Source of the DNA: a virus
Direction: 5' to 3' (one strand)
Length of the DNA: 61,161 nucleotides
Virus record (IMG/VR): IMGVR_UViG_3300050343_000157
Span: 1 to 61,161 of that record
In this document: positions 46,923 to 54,653 of the stretch, piece by piece
How positions within the stretch are numbered: the first letter of the stretch is position 1
Layout: every line of letters begins with the position of its first letter
Notes under the pieces: generated by a model
Told to the model about the DNA's origin: nothing
What the model saw: the letters and a program-made list of their open reading frames with translations, nothing else
Databases searched by the model: none
Program-made: the position numbers and the translations under genes

Positions 46923-48474
46923 CTATTCGCTTATTATTAATTACACAATCTGCAGAGAAAATAGTATTAACAACACTAACTGCATTCTTCAGGGCTGTTT
47001 TAGTAACTAACACTGGATCTATAACACCTTCTTTAATCATATCAACAGTTTTACCATTGATTACATTTATTCCTTTACCCGACTTGCCAGACTCTTTATA
47101 TTCTAAGTTTGCATTCTCAAGTATTGTAGCGTAAGGTGATTTTATTGCTTCAAGAAGAATTGATTCGCCTTCGTCTGCAGGAATTATGCTATACGATGCA
47201 TCCAGTAAAGCTACCCCACCTCCTGGAACAATACCTTCTTGTAATGCTGCTTTAGTTGCATATATTGCATCTTCAACTCTATCTTTCTTTTCTTTTAACT
47301 CTACTTTTGAATTAGCACCTACTTTTACAATAGCTACATATCCATTTAACATCGCTAGTCTTTGTTGTAGTCTTTTCTTAAAGAATGGATTTTTTTCATC
47401 TTTAACTTTGCTTTCAACTAATTCTATTCTTTCGTTTAGTACAGGACCTTGATCTTTGATTGTTAATACAGTGTTTTTATCATCTGTAACGGCTTTAATT
47501 GCCTCACCTAATATATTAGGCTCAATCAAATCCAAATCGTCCCCTAACTCTTCGTTTATAACTTTAGCACCGGTAAGTATCGCAAGATCTTCAATTGTGT
47601 CTTGCCTAGTAGGTCCGAATCCAGGGAGATCAATTACATTGACTTTTATATTGCCTTTAACTTTATTTGCTAGCAATGCTGCTAATGGCTGCTGTTCTAC
47701 GGTCGCTACGATAAGCAAACTTCTTTTTTCTTTTATAACAAACTCTAGTACATTCTGAATCTTACGAATGTTTGGGATTGGAGAAGAAACTATCATTACG
47801 TACGGTTTTTCTAGTTCTGCTTTTCCTTTATCCTTGTCGGTTACAAAGTATGGCGATTTGAGTCCGCACTCTATCTGTGTGCCTTCAACAAATTCAACAT
47901 TTGTTTTTTCGGTCTCAGACTCTTCCATTAAGACGACGCCGTCTTTACCCACTTTAGAATAGGCTTGCGATATTATCTTGCCGAGTTCTTTATCGTTGTT
48001 ACAGCTAATACTACTTACATTTTCTAACATATCGCCTTCGACTTCAACCGCAGCTTCATCTAAGTAATGATTTACTTTTTGTAAACCATTTTCAATACCG
48101 TTTTTTATGCTTCTTATATTATTTGTAAAATCTTCTTTTTTTGTTGCTAAATTCAATAATGAATGAGCAAGGACGGTTGCCGTAGTGGTACCGTCACCTG
48201 CTTCTTTCACTGTGTTTTTAGCTGCTTCCTTTATTAAGGTTGCTCCCATATTTTCGACCGGGTCAATTAAGACTACGCTTTCCGCAACGGTTACTCCGTC
48301 TTTTGTTATTACCGGTCTTCCGAGAGCGTCCTCGTAAATTACACATTTACCAGAAGCACCAAGGGTTGATTTAACTGCTTGAGTTAATTTTTCAACACCT
48401 GTCATTATTTTTGTTCTAGCATCTGTTCCGAAGGACAGATCCTTTACTATCTCACTTGGGTTATTATATTCCAT
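46909..48474 (-). CDS. groL: GroEL chaperonin (phage-encoded)
   Basis: 521 residues. ATPase landmarks: TLGASGKCVI, TKDGVTVAESVVLIDP, AGDGTTTATVLAHSLL and RVEDAIYATKAALQEGIVPG with the catalytic Asp of RVEDA, then GGGVALLDA. The apical domain (PYFVTDKDKGKAELEKPYVM; LLIVATVEQQPLAALLANKV) is complete. The C-terminal GGM repeat tail is missing (ends IDESN). Probably forms a folding cage for phage capsid or tail proteins, possibly with the phage GroES next to it. Start ATG follows an A/T-rich leader; lies in the late operon between small genes and the long tail fibre. Confidence 0.95.
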   Translation of the reverse strand: MEYNNPSEIVKDLSFGTDARTKIMTGVEKLTQAVKSTLGASGKCVIYEDALGRPVITKDGVTVAESVVLIDPVENMGATLIKEAAKNTVKEAGDGTTTATVLAHSLLNLATKKEDFTNNIRSIKNGIENGLQKVNHYLDEAAVEVEGDMLENVSSISCNNDKELGKIISQAYSKVGKDGVVLMEESETEKTNVEFVEGTQIECGLKSPYFVTDKDKGKAELEKPYVMIVSSPIPNIRKIQNVLEFVIKEKRSLLIVATVEQQPLAALLANKVKGNIKVNVIDLPGFGPTRQDTIEDLAILTGAKVINEELGDDLDLIEPNILGEAIKAVTDDKNTVLTIKDQGPVLNERIELVESKVKDEKNPFFKKRLQQRLAMLNGYVAIVKVGANSKVELKEKKDRVEDAIYATKAALQEGIVPGGGVALLDASYSIIPADEGESILLEAIKSPYATILENANLEYKESGKSGKGINVINGKTVDMIKEGVIDPVLVTKTALKNAVSVVNTIFSADCVINNKRIDESN

Positions 48475-48500
48475 TTAATTAAATTTTTTAGTATAAGTGG

Positions 48501-48797
48501 TTATTTGAATGTTTTCACGACTTTAGGTCCTTTTAAAAATTCAAGCTTTTTAGAGTAATGACTAATGCTTCCATCAATCGCTGCCTCACAGCTTTCTAAA
48601 GTTTCACGCCTTGTGACATCGATCCATTTTTCTTCTTCACTTAGATCTTTGTATTCGGCTTGAAAAAATCCATTAGGTAGTTGAACAATTCGCCAGTTTT
48701 CTTTTTTAGCGATGTGCTCCCAAAGAGTTCTGGTTTCTTCGGATATTCCTTGAGTACTGTTGTTCCCCCAGGAATAGGTTTTGTAAAAATAAGTCAT
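48501..48797 (-). CDS. Hypothetical late protein, 98 aa
   Basis: TYFYKTYSWGNNSTQGISEE, LWEHIAKKENWRIVQLPNGF, LSEEEKWIDVTRRETLESCE. Alpha/beta pattern with several aromatic residues and no membrane segment. Encoded between the 1340-residue fibre and groEL, 26 bases upstream of groEL's start. Relatives next to tail fibres exist in marine phages as far as I remember, but function is unknown. Confidence 0.55.
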   Translation of the reverse strand: MTYFYKTYSWGNNSTQGISEETRTLWEHIAKKENWRIVQLPNGFFQAEYKDLSEEEKWIDVTRRETLESCEAAIDGSISHYSKKLEFLKGPKVVKTFK

Positions 48798-48842
48798 TGG
48801 TTTTGGTCTTATGATACTATAATCACGTGGTTGTTAGGTGTT

Positions 48843-51800
48843 TTAACCTTCTAATGTTGCGACTCTAGCTTCTAATTCTTGTATTGCTTTTATAAGCATT
48901 GGTACTAATACAGAATATTTTATAGATTTATAAGCAACTTCTCCTTCGGTGCCGCCTGGGCCTGGGTCTATTGTTTCCTCAACTAAACCAGGGAATATTT
49001 GTTCGACCTCTTGTGCTATTAATCCTATTTGCTTAAGTTCATTTCCTATAAAATTAAAGTTTTTAACCTTCAGTTGCTTAATATCTTCTAATTTAGGAGT
49101 AGCATCTGTAATATTTTCTTTTAATCTTTCATCAGAAGTACTACCGTAAGAATTATTAAAATTTCTTAAATTACCATTAAGATTGCAGAGGAGCATATTT
49201 GATATACTTGCCGCTCCATTTAAACCTAAACCATCGTCGGCTTGGAACACCAAATGGTACGCACCGCTTGTTAGCATACCAGCATCAGTATACCCAAGTA
49301 AACCAGTCGTTCCACTCGCAGCAGTACCGTAATCGTTTTTAATACCAATACCAGCACTAGACCTTCTTAAATTTATTCTACCACCAATTGATCCAGAATT
49401 AAATCCTACACCTAAGTCCTGTGCAAAATATCCGTTCTGCCCTTTGAAAGTACCTACAAGTGTAACCGCATTTAAATTTGAAGTTGCATGAGGATCCAAA
49501 TAGTATGTATCATCGTTTTTATCTATAAACTGAGTTCCTTTGATTGTACCGTTCGAAACTATATTACCAGCAAAAGTGGCGGCATTAAGATTGGATGTGC
49601 CTGCGGGGTCTAAATAGTACCCTGCATTATTTTTATCTATAAACTGAGTTCCTTTTATTGTTGAGTCTGAGGTTATGGTACCAGCGAATTCCGCAGCATT
49701 AAGATTAGAAGTACCTGCAGGATCCAAATAATATGCATCATCATTTTTATCTATGAATTTAGTTCCTTTGATTGTTGAGTCTGAAACTATAGCGCCAGCG
49801 AATTGTGCGGCATTAAGGTTAGATGTGCCCGCGGGGTTTAAATAATAAGTGGTGTCTGTATCATAATATATAGGGGCTATTATGTGGGTGCTTACATATA
49901 GCCTGCCGTTTGTGGTTAAAGACATGGCTCCAGCACTTTTGCTTTGACCACTATGACCCCACCAAAAACCTCTATCAGGCTCATTATTCATACAAAAAGT
50001 CATCGCAAAATCATCTAAGTCACCTAATGTAACTCCAGACGTCATACCTATACCGTATGTTGTCCCGCTACTACCCCATACAGAAAATTTCACATCTGCA
50101 TTAACCGAAGCGGTTTTAACATTATTTCCAGCAGCGTCTATATTTCCCGAAGCTGTTATATTTCCACTTGTTTGTAAACTGGCTGTTTCAACATGCCCCG
50201 TTTTAAACACTTTAAATAAGCTATTAGATGTATTTGATTCAATCGCAAAAGCTGGAGTGTCATTTGCTTGATCAGTTGGTACAGTAACAAACATCGCTTG
50301 CGTAGCTTCTCCATCGCTTGATCCTCTAACCCCTATAGCTCCAGTCTTTGTGTCTGTAGCGTTACCAGCAAAATCATCGAAAAAGAAAATTTTACTGCCA
50401 GAATTCCCTATTGATATACCGCCACCATTAAAATTAACAAGTTTTTTCTCATTGCCACCAGTATCAGGTCCAATAACCAAATCAATACCGTAATAACCAA
50501 TATCATTCTCTACAGTTGTATTTAATCTAAATATACCGTAATAATTAGTGTTATTCAACACTCTTATACTTGATAATCCGGATGAACCTGTATTTTTAAA
50601 ATCACAAGCTATGAATTGGCCTGTGTTTGATGACCCTTTTATTTCAGCTGTACCAGCGACATTAAGATTACCATTTATTTGTACTGTATTACCGGATACA
50701 TCAAACGGTGTCAAATTTGAGGTGCTGCCTCTTATTGCAAATCTATCTGCTTGAAATACCACTTCAGATATGGGCGATATCTCATTGTCTTCAGCAACAA
50801 TTTGCATACCCGTTACAACACCGTTTGCATTAGCTTGTAAACCGTATGAAGTTTTAACAAAACCATCTGCTCTTACAGCGATCGCTCGGGCTGCTGTTAT
50901 GTCACCCTCATTATCATCAACCCTGGCAGCTAAAGTATCTTGTGACGTGGTAGTTGCAAATCTAGCAGAAGCAGTCGCATCGATAACCTCATCAGCAAAA
51001 GCCTCACTAACAGAAACCCCTGTAAAAGTTCCATCAGCATTATCGTATCCTGTAAAAAAGTTTGCAGCTAAACTGTTTATTTTAGTAGCTGAAGCACTTT
51101 CAGCATCCGATTGTGCTGTATTTATAACTGAACTTAATGTATCTGCAACACCATCTATTGCACTACCATCAAAGTGAAACTGTGTTTGTAATTCTGTAAC
51201 ATCCGCTGCTGCTGCTAAACTAGCATTTGTTATAGCTGTTCCAGCATGCGTTGTTACCGCCGAGGATAAAGCGCCTTTTATACCATCAACAGCTCCTCCA
51301 GCACCACCAAAATTAAAAACCGCTTCTAATTTATCAAGATCTTGTGCTACAGCACCCGCTGCTGTTGTTGCCGCGGATTCTATAGATGTGTTTAACGCAC
51401 CGGCTACACCTGTTACTTGTGCTGGAGTGTTGCTATCAAAAGAAAATACCGCTTCTAATTCTTCTCTTTTTAATGCGTTAGCAGAAATTGTATCTGAATT
51501 TGTACTTATATCGCTGACTGCATTAGCTAAGCCCTGTACTGTAGCACCCATTCTTGGATCAACAGTTAATGTCCAAACATTTGGAGATCCGGCTACTAAT
51601 ACATAAGGTTTATTGTCGTCGTCAGTATCGTACCATATTGAGCTAACGGGCTCAGTTACCGCTGGAGGTGCGTTTTGTCTAAACACTTTTGGTGTTAAGC
51701 CTATAGAAGTTAAATTATTTGATATAGCTGTTGAATTATTAGAGATGCTAGTCGCATTATTGCCTATGCTAGTTGCATTACCGGAAATTAAAGTATTCAA

Positions 51801-52865
51801 CCCTAAATCCTGAGTAGGTGCCCAACTTTTTGTTCCAGCTGTTGTAATCATTACATACAGCTTGTTCCCGTCGTTGGTATCGTACCAAAGCGAATTTAAT
51901 GGATGTGTAGTCGCTGGCTCATCGTCTTGTCTGAATATAGCTGGTAAATTATCTTGCTCTGTTTTGTTAGCAGTTACAGTAGAAGATAAATTTAATATAG
52001 AGCTCGCATTGGCTTCGTGTGCTGTTGTGTTCGCTGATATTGTTTGGTTGGCATTACTTATAGCAGTTGTATTAACAGCAACTCTGCCGTCAAATGTTGG
52101 CGTCCACACGTTGGGGGTGCCGTCTACTAATATGTATATTTTATTACTATCGTTTGTATCGAACCATATTGATCCCACCGGCTCAGTTACAGATGGTGGA
52201 TTGTCTTGTCTAAATGTTAAAGGTTTCAATTCCACTACAGCAGTCAGGTTGGTTGTAGCCGTTGAATTGGATTCTATAGCGGTAGAGTTAGTTGTTATGC
52301 TTTGATTAGCTGCTGCTATCGATGTACTTAAACCGCCGATGCTTACACCTTGTGCTGTAACTGTGGTATCCAAAGATGTAAGAGATTCTGATGTTGCAAA
52401 CTTATTTGACGATGTCGTTGTTATAACATTATTGGCGAACGCTTCTGACACGCTAACTAACGATCCACTGCCATCAAATGTACCAAAGTTACTTTGTAAT
52501 GCTGTTACATATGACGACTCAGCAAATCTAGCGTTACTTGTAGTTGTTATAATATCATTTGCAAACGACTGGGATAATGTGATCAGATTACCTAAATCAT
52601 CGAATGTACCAAATGTGGTGGCTAACTTAACACCGTATGCCGATGTTGCTGCTATATCTGTTGTGTTAGTTTCTAATTGCTGTGCTATGGTAGACAGGTT
52701 GAAAGCGGTACCGTCGAATGTTACAAAGTTACCGAAGTACTCTGCTAAGTCTACTAACTTGAAGTTTTTTGTAGTATAATTGCCTGGGGTAATAAAATTA
52801 GACCCCGTTAACAGATCTTGATCTTGTATAGAGGAGTCGTTACCGTATGTTGATATTCTAGCCAT
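48843..52865 (-). CDS. Long tail fibre with S74 chaperone, 1340 aa
   Basis: The attachment domain (residues 1-50, ARISTYGNDSSIQDQDLLTG) is like that of the 232-residue tail protein. About residues 60-560 hold Ala/Ser/Asn/Thr-rich helical coiled-coil repeats, including three copies of a module FRQ..PP.VTEPV.SIW.DT.D.NK.Y (near 215, 310 and 390). The shaft follows, then about four tandem 38-residue repeats (YYLDPAGTSNLNAA...). The C-terminus STSDERLKENITDATPKLED, IGLIAQEVEQIFPGLVEE and a coiled coil is an S74 self-cleaving trimerisation chaperone with the canonical SD.RLK site. First large gene of the late operon. Confidence 0.87.
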   Translation of the reverse strand: MARISTYGNDSSIQDQDLLTGSNFITPGNYTTKNFKLVDLAEYFGNFVTFDGTAFNLSTIAQQLETNTTDIAATSAYGVKLATTFGTFDDLGNLITLSQSFANDIITTTSNARFAESSYVTALQSNFGTFDGSGSLVSVSEAFANNVITTTSSNKFATSESLTSLDTTVTAQGVSIGGLSTSIAAANQSITTNSTAIESNSTATTNLTAVVELKPLTFRQDNPPSVTEPVGSIWFDTNDSNKIYILVDGTPNVWTPTFDGRVAVNTTAISNANQTISANTTAHEANASSILNLSSTVTANKTEQDNLPAIFRQDDEPATTHPLNSLWYDTNDGNKLYVMITTAGTKSWAPTQDLGLNTLISGNATSIGNNATSISNNSTAISNNLTSIGLTPKVFRQNAPPAVTEPVSSIWYDTDDDNKPYVLVAGSPNVWTLTVDPRMGATVQGLANAVSDISTNSDTISANALKREELEAVFSFDSNTPAQVTGVAGALNTSIESAATTAAGAVAQDLDKLEAVFNFGGAGGAVDGIKGALSSAVTTHAGTAITNASLAAAADVTELQTQFHFDGSAIDGVADTLSSVINTAQSDAESASATKINSLAANFFTGYDNADGTFTGVSVSEAFADEVIDATASARFATTTSQDTLAARVDDNEGDITAARAIAVRADGFVKTSYGLQANANGVVTGMQIVAEDNEISPISEVVFQADRFAIRGSTSNLTPFDVSGNTVQINGNLNVAGTAEIKGSSNTGQFIACDFKNTGSSGLSSIRVLNNTNYYGIFRLNTTVENDIGYYGIDLVIGPDTGGNEKKLVNFNGGGISIGNSGSKIFFFDDFAGNATDTKTGAIGVRGSSDGEATQAMFVTVPTDQANDTPAFAIESNTSNSLFKVFKTGHVETASLQTSGNITASGNIDAAGNNVKTASVNADVKFSVWGSSGTTYGIGMTSGVTLGDLDDFAMTFCMNNEPDRGFWWGHSGQSKSAGAMSLTTNGRLYVSTHIIAPIYYDTDTTYYLNPAGTSNLNAAQFAGAIVSDSTIKGTKFIDKNDDAYYLDPAGTSNLNAAEFAGTITSDSTIKGTQFIDKNNAGYYLDPAGTSNLNAATFAGNIVSNGTIKGTQFIDKNDDTYYLDPHATSNLNAVTLVGTFKGQNGYFAQDLGVGFNSGSIGGRINLRRSSAGIGIKNDYGTAASGTTGLLGYTDAGMLTSGAYHLVFQADDGLGLNGAASISNMLLCNLNGNLRNFNNSYGSTSDERLKENITDATPKLEDIKQLKVKNFNFIGNELKQIGLIAQEVEQIFPGLVEETIDPGPGGTEGEVAYKSIKYSVLVPMLIKAIQELEARVATLEG
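49440..49850 (-). repeat. Tandem 38-residue (114-bp) repeats within the long fibre gene
   Basis: About four in-frame copies of YYL(D/N)PAGTSNLNAA(x)FAG.I.S..TIKGT.FIDKN follow one another, the last degenerating into HATSNLNAVTLVG. DNA copies are similar but not identical, so the array is maintained by selection or slow homogenisation. Such repeats set shaft length and are sites of recombination in fibres. Confidence 0.85.
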
Positions 52866-52875
52866 AGTTTATTGT

Positions 52876-53106
52876 TTAGTACCCGTATCTCTTTTGGGTC
52901 TTTTCGTTTTTAGTACCGCCTTTGCCACCGGCTCTGTTCTGTGATGCTTTTATACATTTACCTAATCTGTGATCGAAATCGTATCCTTTCTTACACTTCT
53001 TAGCTTGTGCTGTTCTTTTCTTATATTTACCCCACTCGCTCATTGCATACTTCTTGTCTCGCTTTGCTTTTGCTAATCGGGCTTTCATTGATAGTTTTTG
53101 TGCCAT
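52876..53106 (-). CDS. Small basic protein, first gene of the late operon, 76 aa
   Basis: AQKLSMKARLAKAKRDKKYA, MSEWGKYKKRTAQAKKCKKG, YDFDHRLGKCIKASQNRAGG. Strongly basic with two Cys (KKCKKGYDFDHRLGKCI) spaced like a small metal-binding or DNA-binding unit. It sits alone at the head of the late operon about 20 bases from a TATAAT-like box. May be a virion-associated or regulatory protein; unrecognised. Confidence 0.55.
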   Translation of the reverse strand: MAQKLSMKARLAKAKRDKKYAMSEWGKYKKRTAQAKKCKKGYDFDHRLGKCIKASQNRAGGKGGTKNEKTQKRYGY

Positions 53107-53122
53107 ACTCTTATTATTACTT

Positions 53123-53128
53123 ATTATA
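53123..53128 (-). promoter_or_regulatory. Candidate late promoter -10 box (leftward)
   Basis: On the - strand the sequence AGGTATAATAAG contains TATAAT, placed 17 bases before the first late gene's ATG (53106). No clear -35 TTG-type box is seen at the expected distance, though TTAACAATT lies just upstream. Candidate only. Confidence 0.35.
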
Positions 53129-53170
53129 CCTAATTGTTAATCAGTGACGTTAGGTAGCTACTTATATACC

Positions 53171-53210
53171 TTTACAGGCTAATGTCGTATAGGGAAGTAA
53201 TGGGTTACAT
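53171..53210. repeat. Control-region repeat block A (TTTACAGG, CTAATGTC, GGGTTACAT)
   Basis: Three short words occur here and again in block B (53719-53760): TTTACAGG (53171-53178 and 53732-53739), CTAATGTC (53179-53186 and 53719-53726) and GGGTTACAT (53202-53210 and 53752-53760). Word order of the first two is swapped between blocks. Sharing of three 8-9-mers by chance in 600 bp is unlikely, so binding sites for a phage regulator are plausible. Confidence 0.45.
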
Positions 53211-53256
53211 TACCGTATTTCCTTTGTACACCCTATAATAAAACCCATATCATTTA

Positions 53257-53271
53257 CCCCACCCCCCCTCC
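53257..53271. other. C-rich tract in the divergent control region
   Basis: Reads CCCCACCCCCCCTCC in a window that is otherwise strongly AT-rich. On the other strand it is a G-rich run that could form a G-quadruplex or a strong polymerase pause. It lies between the leftward late promoter region and the rightward early promoter. Possible replication, packaging or regulatory mark. Confidence 0.5.
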
Positions 53272-53302
53272 ATTTACAACATTTCTCTATAAGTTTTTGC
53301 CT

Positions 53303-53315
53303 TTTACAATGTAAA
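53303..53315. promoter_or_regulatory. Perfect palindrome TTTACA-A-TGTAAA
   Basis: A 13-bp odd-length palindrome overlapping the upstream box of the first repeated promoter element. Related half-sites (CTGTAAAC and TTTACAGG) occur at 53166-53180 and 53730-53790. Could be an operator for a dimeric regulator controlling the first early promoter. Confidence 0.4.
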
Positions 53316-53339
53316 CACGATGTTAACTGGATAATATAA
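53312..53339 (+). promoter_or_regulatory. Repeated early promoter-like element, copy 1
   Basis: TAAACACGA, 8-bp spacer, GGATAATATAA. Precedes the 105-residue gene by 39 bases. The most divergent upstream flank of the set (TACAATG instead of ACAAAC). Confidence 0.65.
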
Positions 53340-53378
53340 CTGTAAGTAAGTAACTAATAATAATTAAATAAATATACT

Positions 53379-53696
53379 ATGACTAAATTAAATGAGAACA
53401 TCGCAACATTATCACAAGAACAACTAACTGAGGTTTTCCCTCCGATCCACCGCAACAACTTTGTAGTAAGAAAGAGTTGGTTAGGTAGAAATCAAATCAT
53501 TACTTTCATTAATAACAAACATGAACAAATCACCTACAATCACGACGAGGTATTAAAAGTAATGTTACCTAAACTAAACATTCTACCTTGCTGGATTAAA
53601 CGAGGTTACTGGTCTCAATCAACTGACATGCCAAGTAATGTTCGAAATGTAGTAATCGAGAGAGTTAAACTAATCGAAAACAGTGACAATAGCTAA
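53379..53696 (+). CDS. Hypothetical early protein, 105 aa
   Basis: First gene of the rightward block, 39 bases after promoter element copy 1. LNENIATLSQEQLTEVFPPI, FVVRKSWLGRNQIITFINNK and CWIKRGYWSQSTDM. Basic, aromatic-rich, no membrane segment and no family recognised. Codon use and the leading position suggest an early host-takeover protein. Confidence 0.6.
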   Translation: MTKLNENIATLSQEQLTEVFPPIHRNNFVVRKSWLGRNQIITFINNKHEQITYNHDEVLKVMLPKLNILPCWIKRGYWSQSTDMPSNVRNVVIERVKLIENSDNS

Positions 53697-53718
53697 CTAC
53701 TATTAAATCATTATGTAC

Positions 53719-53760
53719 CTAATGTCACACTTTTACAGGTACACAGGTGAAGGGTTACAT
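53719..53760. repeat. Control-region repeat block B
   Basis: Second occurrence of CTAATGTC, TTTACAGG and GGGTTACAT, just after the first early gene and followed by CTGTAAAC twice. The gap 53697-53928 otherwise holds a weak AATAG/CTATT stem after the stop and the tRNA-like hairpin at 53845-53885. Confidence 0.45.
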
Positions 53761-53844
53761 CTGTAAACAAATTAACAACTGTAAACAAACTACCTACTTT
53801 AAGTTCCACTTGTTTCTATAAGTATAAAAATGTGAATGAGTAAA

Positions 53845-53885
53845 TGACACAACGGTTTAAGTGAGTTCGATTCTCACCGTGTCAA
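53845..53885 (+). ncRNA. tRNA-like minihelix (acceptor stem plus T-arm only)
   Basis: TGACAC (53845-53850) pairs with GTGTCA (53879-53884). Inside is a standard T-arm: GTGAG, TTCGATT loop, CTCAC. Position 53885 would be the discriminator A and is followed by CTAA, exactly as after the real tRNA at 55695-55766. There is no room for D or anticodon arms (10 bases between stem and T-arm). It may be a truncated tRNA remnant, an RNase P/RNase Z processing signal in the early transcript, or a regulatory tRNA mimic. Confidence 0.5.
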
Positions 53886-53928
53886 CTAAGATAACAAAGT
53901 GTTGTCAATAACTTTTAAATATAATAAT

Positions 53929-54048
53929 ATGTATAATCACTCAGCTTTAATTAGAATCTCTAATAAACTTTACCCTAACAAAAATGTCTTCAACTTAACT
54001 AAAGAAGAACAAAGAAAGGTATTAGCAATCTATAATGAATTTCATTAA
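53929..54048 (+). CDS. Small hypothetical protein, 39 aa
   Basis: MYNHSALIRISNKLYPNKNV, FNLTKEEQRKVLAIYNEFH. Starts after ATAATAAT and ends before promoter element copy 2. A compact helical protein by pattern (LTKEEQRKVLAIYNEF). Supported by clean framing between the tRNA-like element and the next promoter; no family known. Confidence 0.5.
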   Translation: MYNHSALIRISNKLYPNKNVFNLTKEEQRKVLAIYNEFH

Positions 54049-54068
54049 TTGCTATACAACTTACAAAG

Positions 54069-54096
54069 TAAATACGAAGTTAAATGGATAATATAA
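54069..54096 (+). promoter_or_regulatory. Repeated early promoter-like element, copy 2
   Basis: TAAATACGA, 8-bp spacer, GGATAATATAA, then GTGTAAC. 21 bases separate it from the ATG of the next small gene (54118). Confidence 0.7.
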
Positions 54097-54117
54097 GTGT
54101 AACAAATAATAAATAAT

Positions 54118-54249
54118 ATGATATATAAAGATAATTACGGAAACGATCTTACTTGGGCAATAGGTATGCAAATGGAAGATAAACTAACTAGAGAAGATGT
54201 ACTAGGTATAATCGAGACTCACAAACTAAATACGACAACTAACGGATAA
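54118..54249 (+). CDS. Small hypothetical protein, 43 aa
   Basis: MIYKDNYGNDLTWAIGMQME, DKLTREDVLGIIETHKLNTT. Its last residues (KLNTTTNG) are encoded by promoter element copy 3, and its stop codon is the TAA of that element's GGATAATATAA. Unrecognised. Confidence 0.5.
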   Translation: MIYKDNYGNDLTWAIGMQMEDKLTREDVLGIIETHKLNTTTNG

Positions 54250-54254
54250 TATAA
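54227..54254 (+). promoter_or_regulatory. Repeated early promoter-like element, copy 3
   Basis: ACAAAC-TAAATACGA, 8-bp spacer, GGATAATATAA. Embedded in the 3' end of the previous gene. Only 6 bases remain before the next ATG (54261), so a transcript started downstream of it would be nearly leaderless. Confidence 0.75.
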
Positions 54255-54260
54255 TTGAAT

Positions 54261-54395
54261 ATGATACTAGATAAAACCTTACGCGAACTACTTAACGAAC
54301 TGCACTTCCATGCTAAAATGTTAAGAGACGAAACAATTGATCACCATGACTTCAGTAATGCAGTCGAAGAAATACTTGAACACTATGACAAATAA
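54261..54395 (+). CDS. Small hypothetical protein, 44 aa
   Basis: MILDKTLRELLNELHFHAKM, LRDETIDHHDFSNAVEEILE. Predicted helical, Leu/Glu/His-rich. Starts 6 bases after promoter element copy 3 and overlaps the following gene by 11 bases. No family recognised. Confidence 0.5.
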   Translation: MILDKTLRELLNELHFHAKMLRDETIDHHDFSNAVEEILEHYDK

Positions 54396-54642
54396 AACCT
54401 ACTATGTATGTAAGACGATGAAAGAACTCCTCGCATTCACCAAAGCAAAAAGAAAACAACGAGCTCATTCTCACTATGAGATGGCCAAAGTACACGGACC
54501 TTGCAGTGGTATGGGTAACAAAAGATACCGAGTTGAACAAAAAAGCAACTACAGTAAACGTAAGAAACCTAGTTATACTACAATATGGAACTATAACAAC
54601 TCAGGTGTGACTTACAAACTAGACACGAACAAAAACGGATAA
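54385..54642 (+). CDS. Basic hypothetical protein, 85 aa
   Basis: Chosen start ATG 54385 (MTNKTYYVCKTMKELLAFTK); an in-frame upstream start at 54337 would overlap the previous gene much more. Contains AKRKQRAHSHYEMAKVHGPC and YSKRKKPSYTTIWNYN; highly basic, possible nucleic-acid binder. Ends in YKLDTNKNG, again encoded by the next promoter element, with the stop inside GGATAA. Confidence 0.6.
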   Translation: MTNKTYYVCKTMKELLAFTKAKRKQRAHSHYEMAKVHGPCSGMGNKRYRVEQKSNYSKRKKPSYTTIWNYNNSGVTYKLDTNKNG

Positions 54643-54647
54643 TATAA
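54620..54647 (+). promoter_or_regulatory. Repeated early promoter-like element, copy 4
   Basis: ACAAAC-TAGACACGA, 8-bp spacer, GGATAATATAA then TTGAATATG. The same six bases as in copy 3 precede the ATG (54654). The previous gene's stop lies within the element. Confidence 0.75.
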
Positions 54648-54653
54648 TTGAAT

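Noticed and set aside
49440-49850. Tandem repeats considered as a CRISPR array
   Set aside because: Units are 114 bp without spacers, lie in frame in a fibre gene and encode protein repeats; no cas genes are present.
51862-52305. 147-codon open frame on the + strand opposite the long fibre gene
   Set aside because: It is the antisense shadow of the repetitive Ala/Ser/Thr-rich fibre; several such frames occur on the + strand along the fibre genes and none has a sensible start or neighbour.
54337-54642. 101-codon version of the gene at 54385 starting further upstream
   Set aside because: The longer form starts at a non-ATG codon and overlaps most of the preceding 44-residue gene; ATG 54385 gives the short overlap usual in this region.
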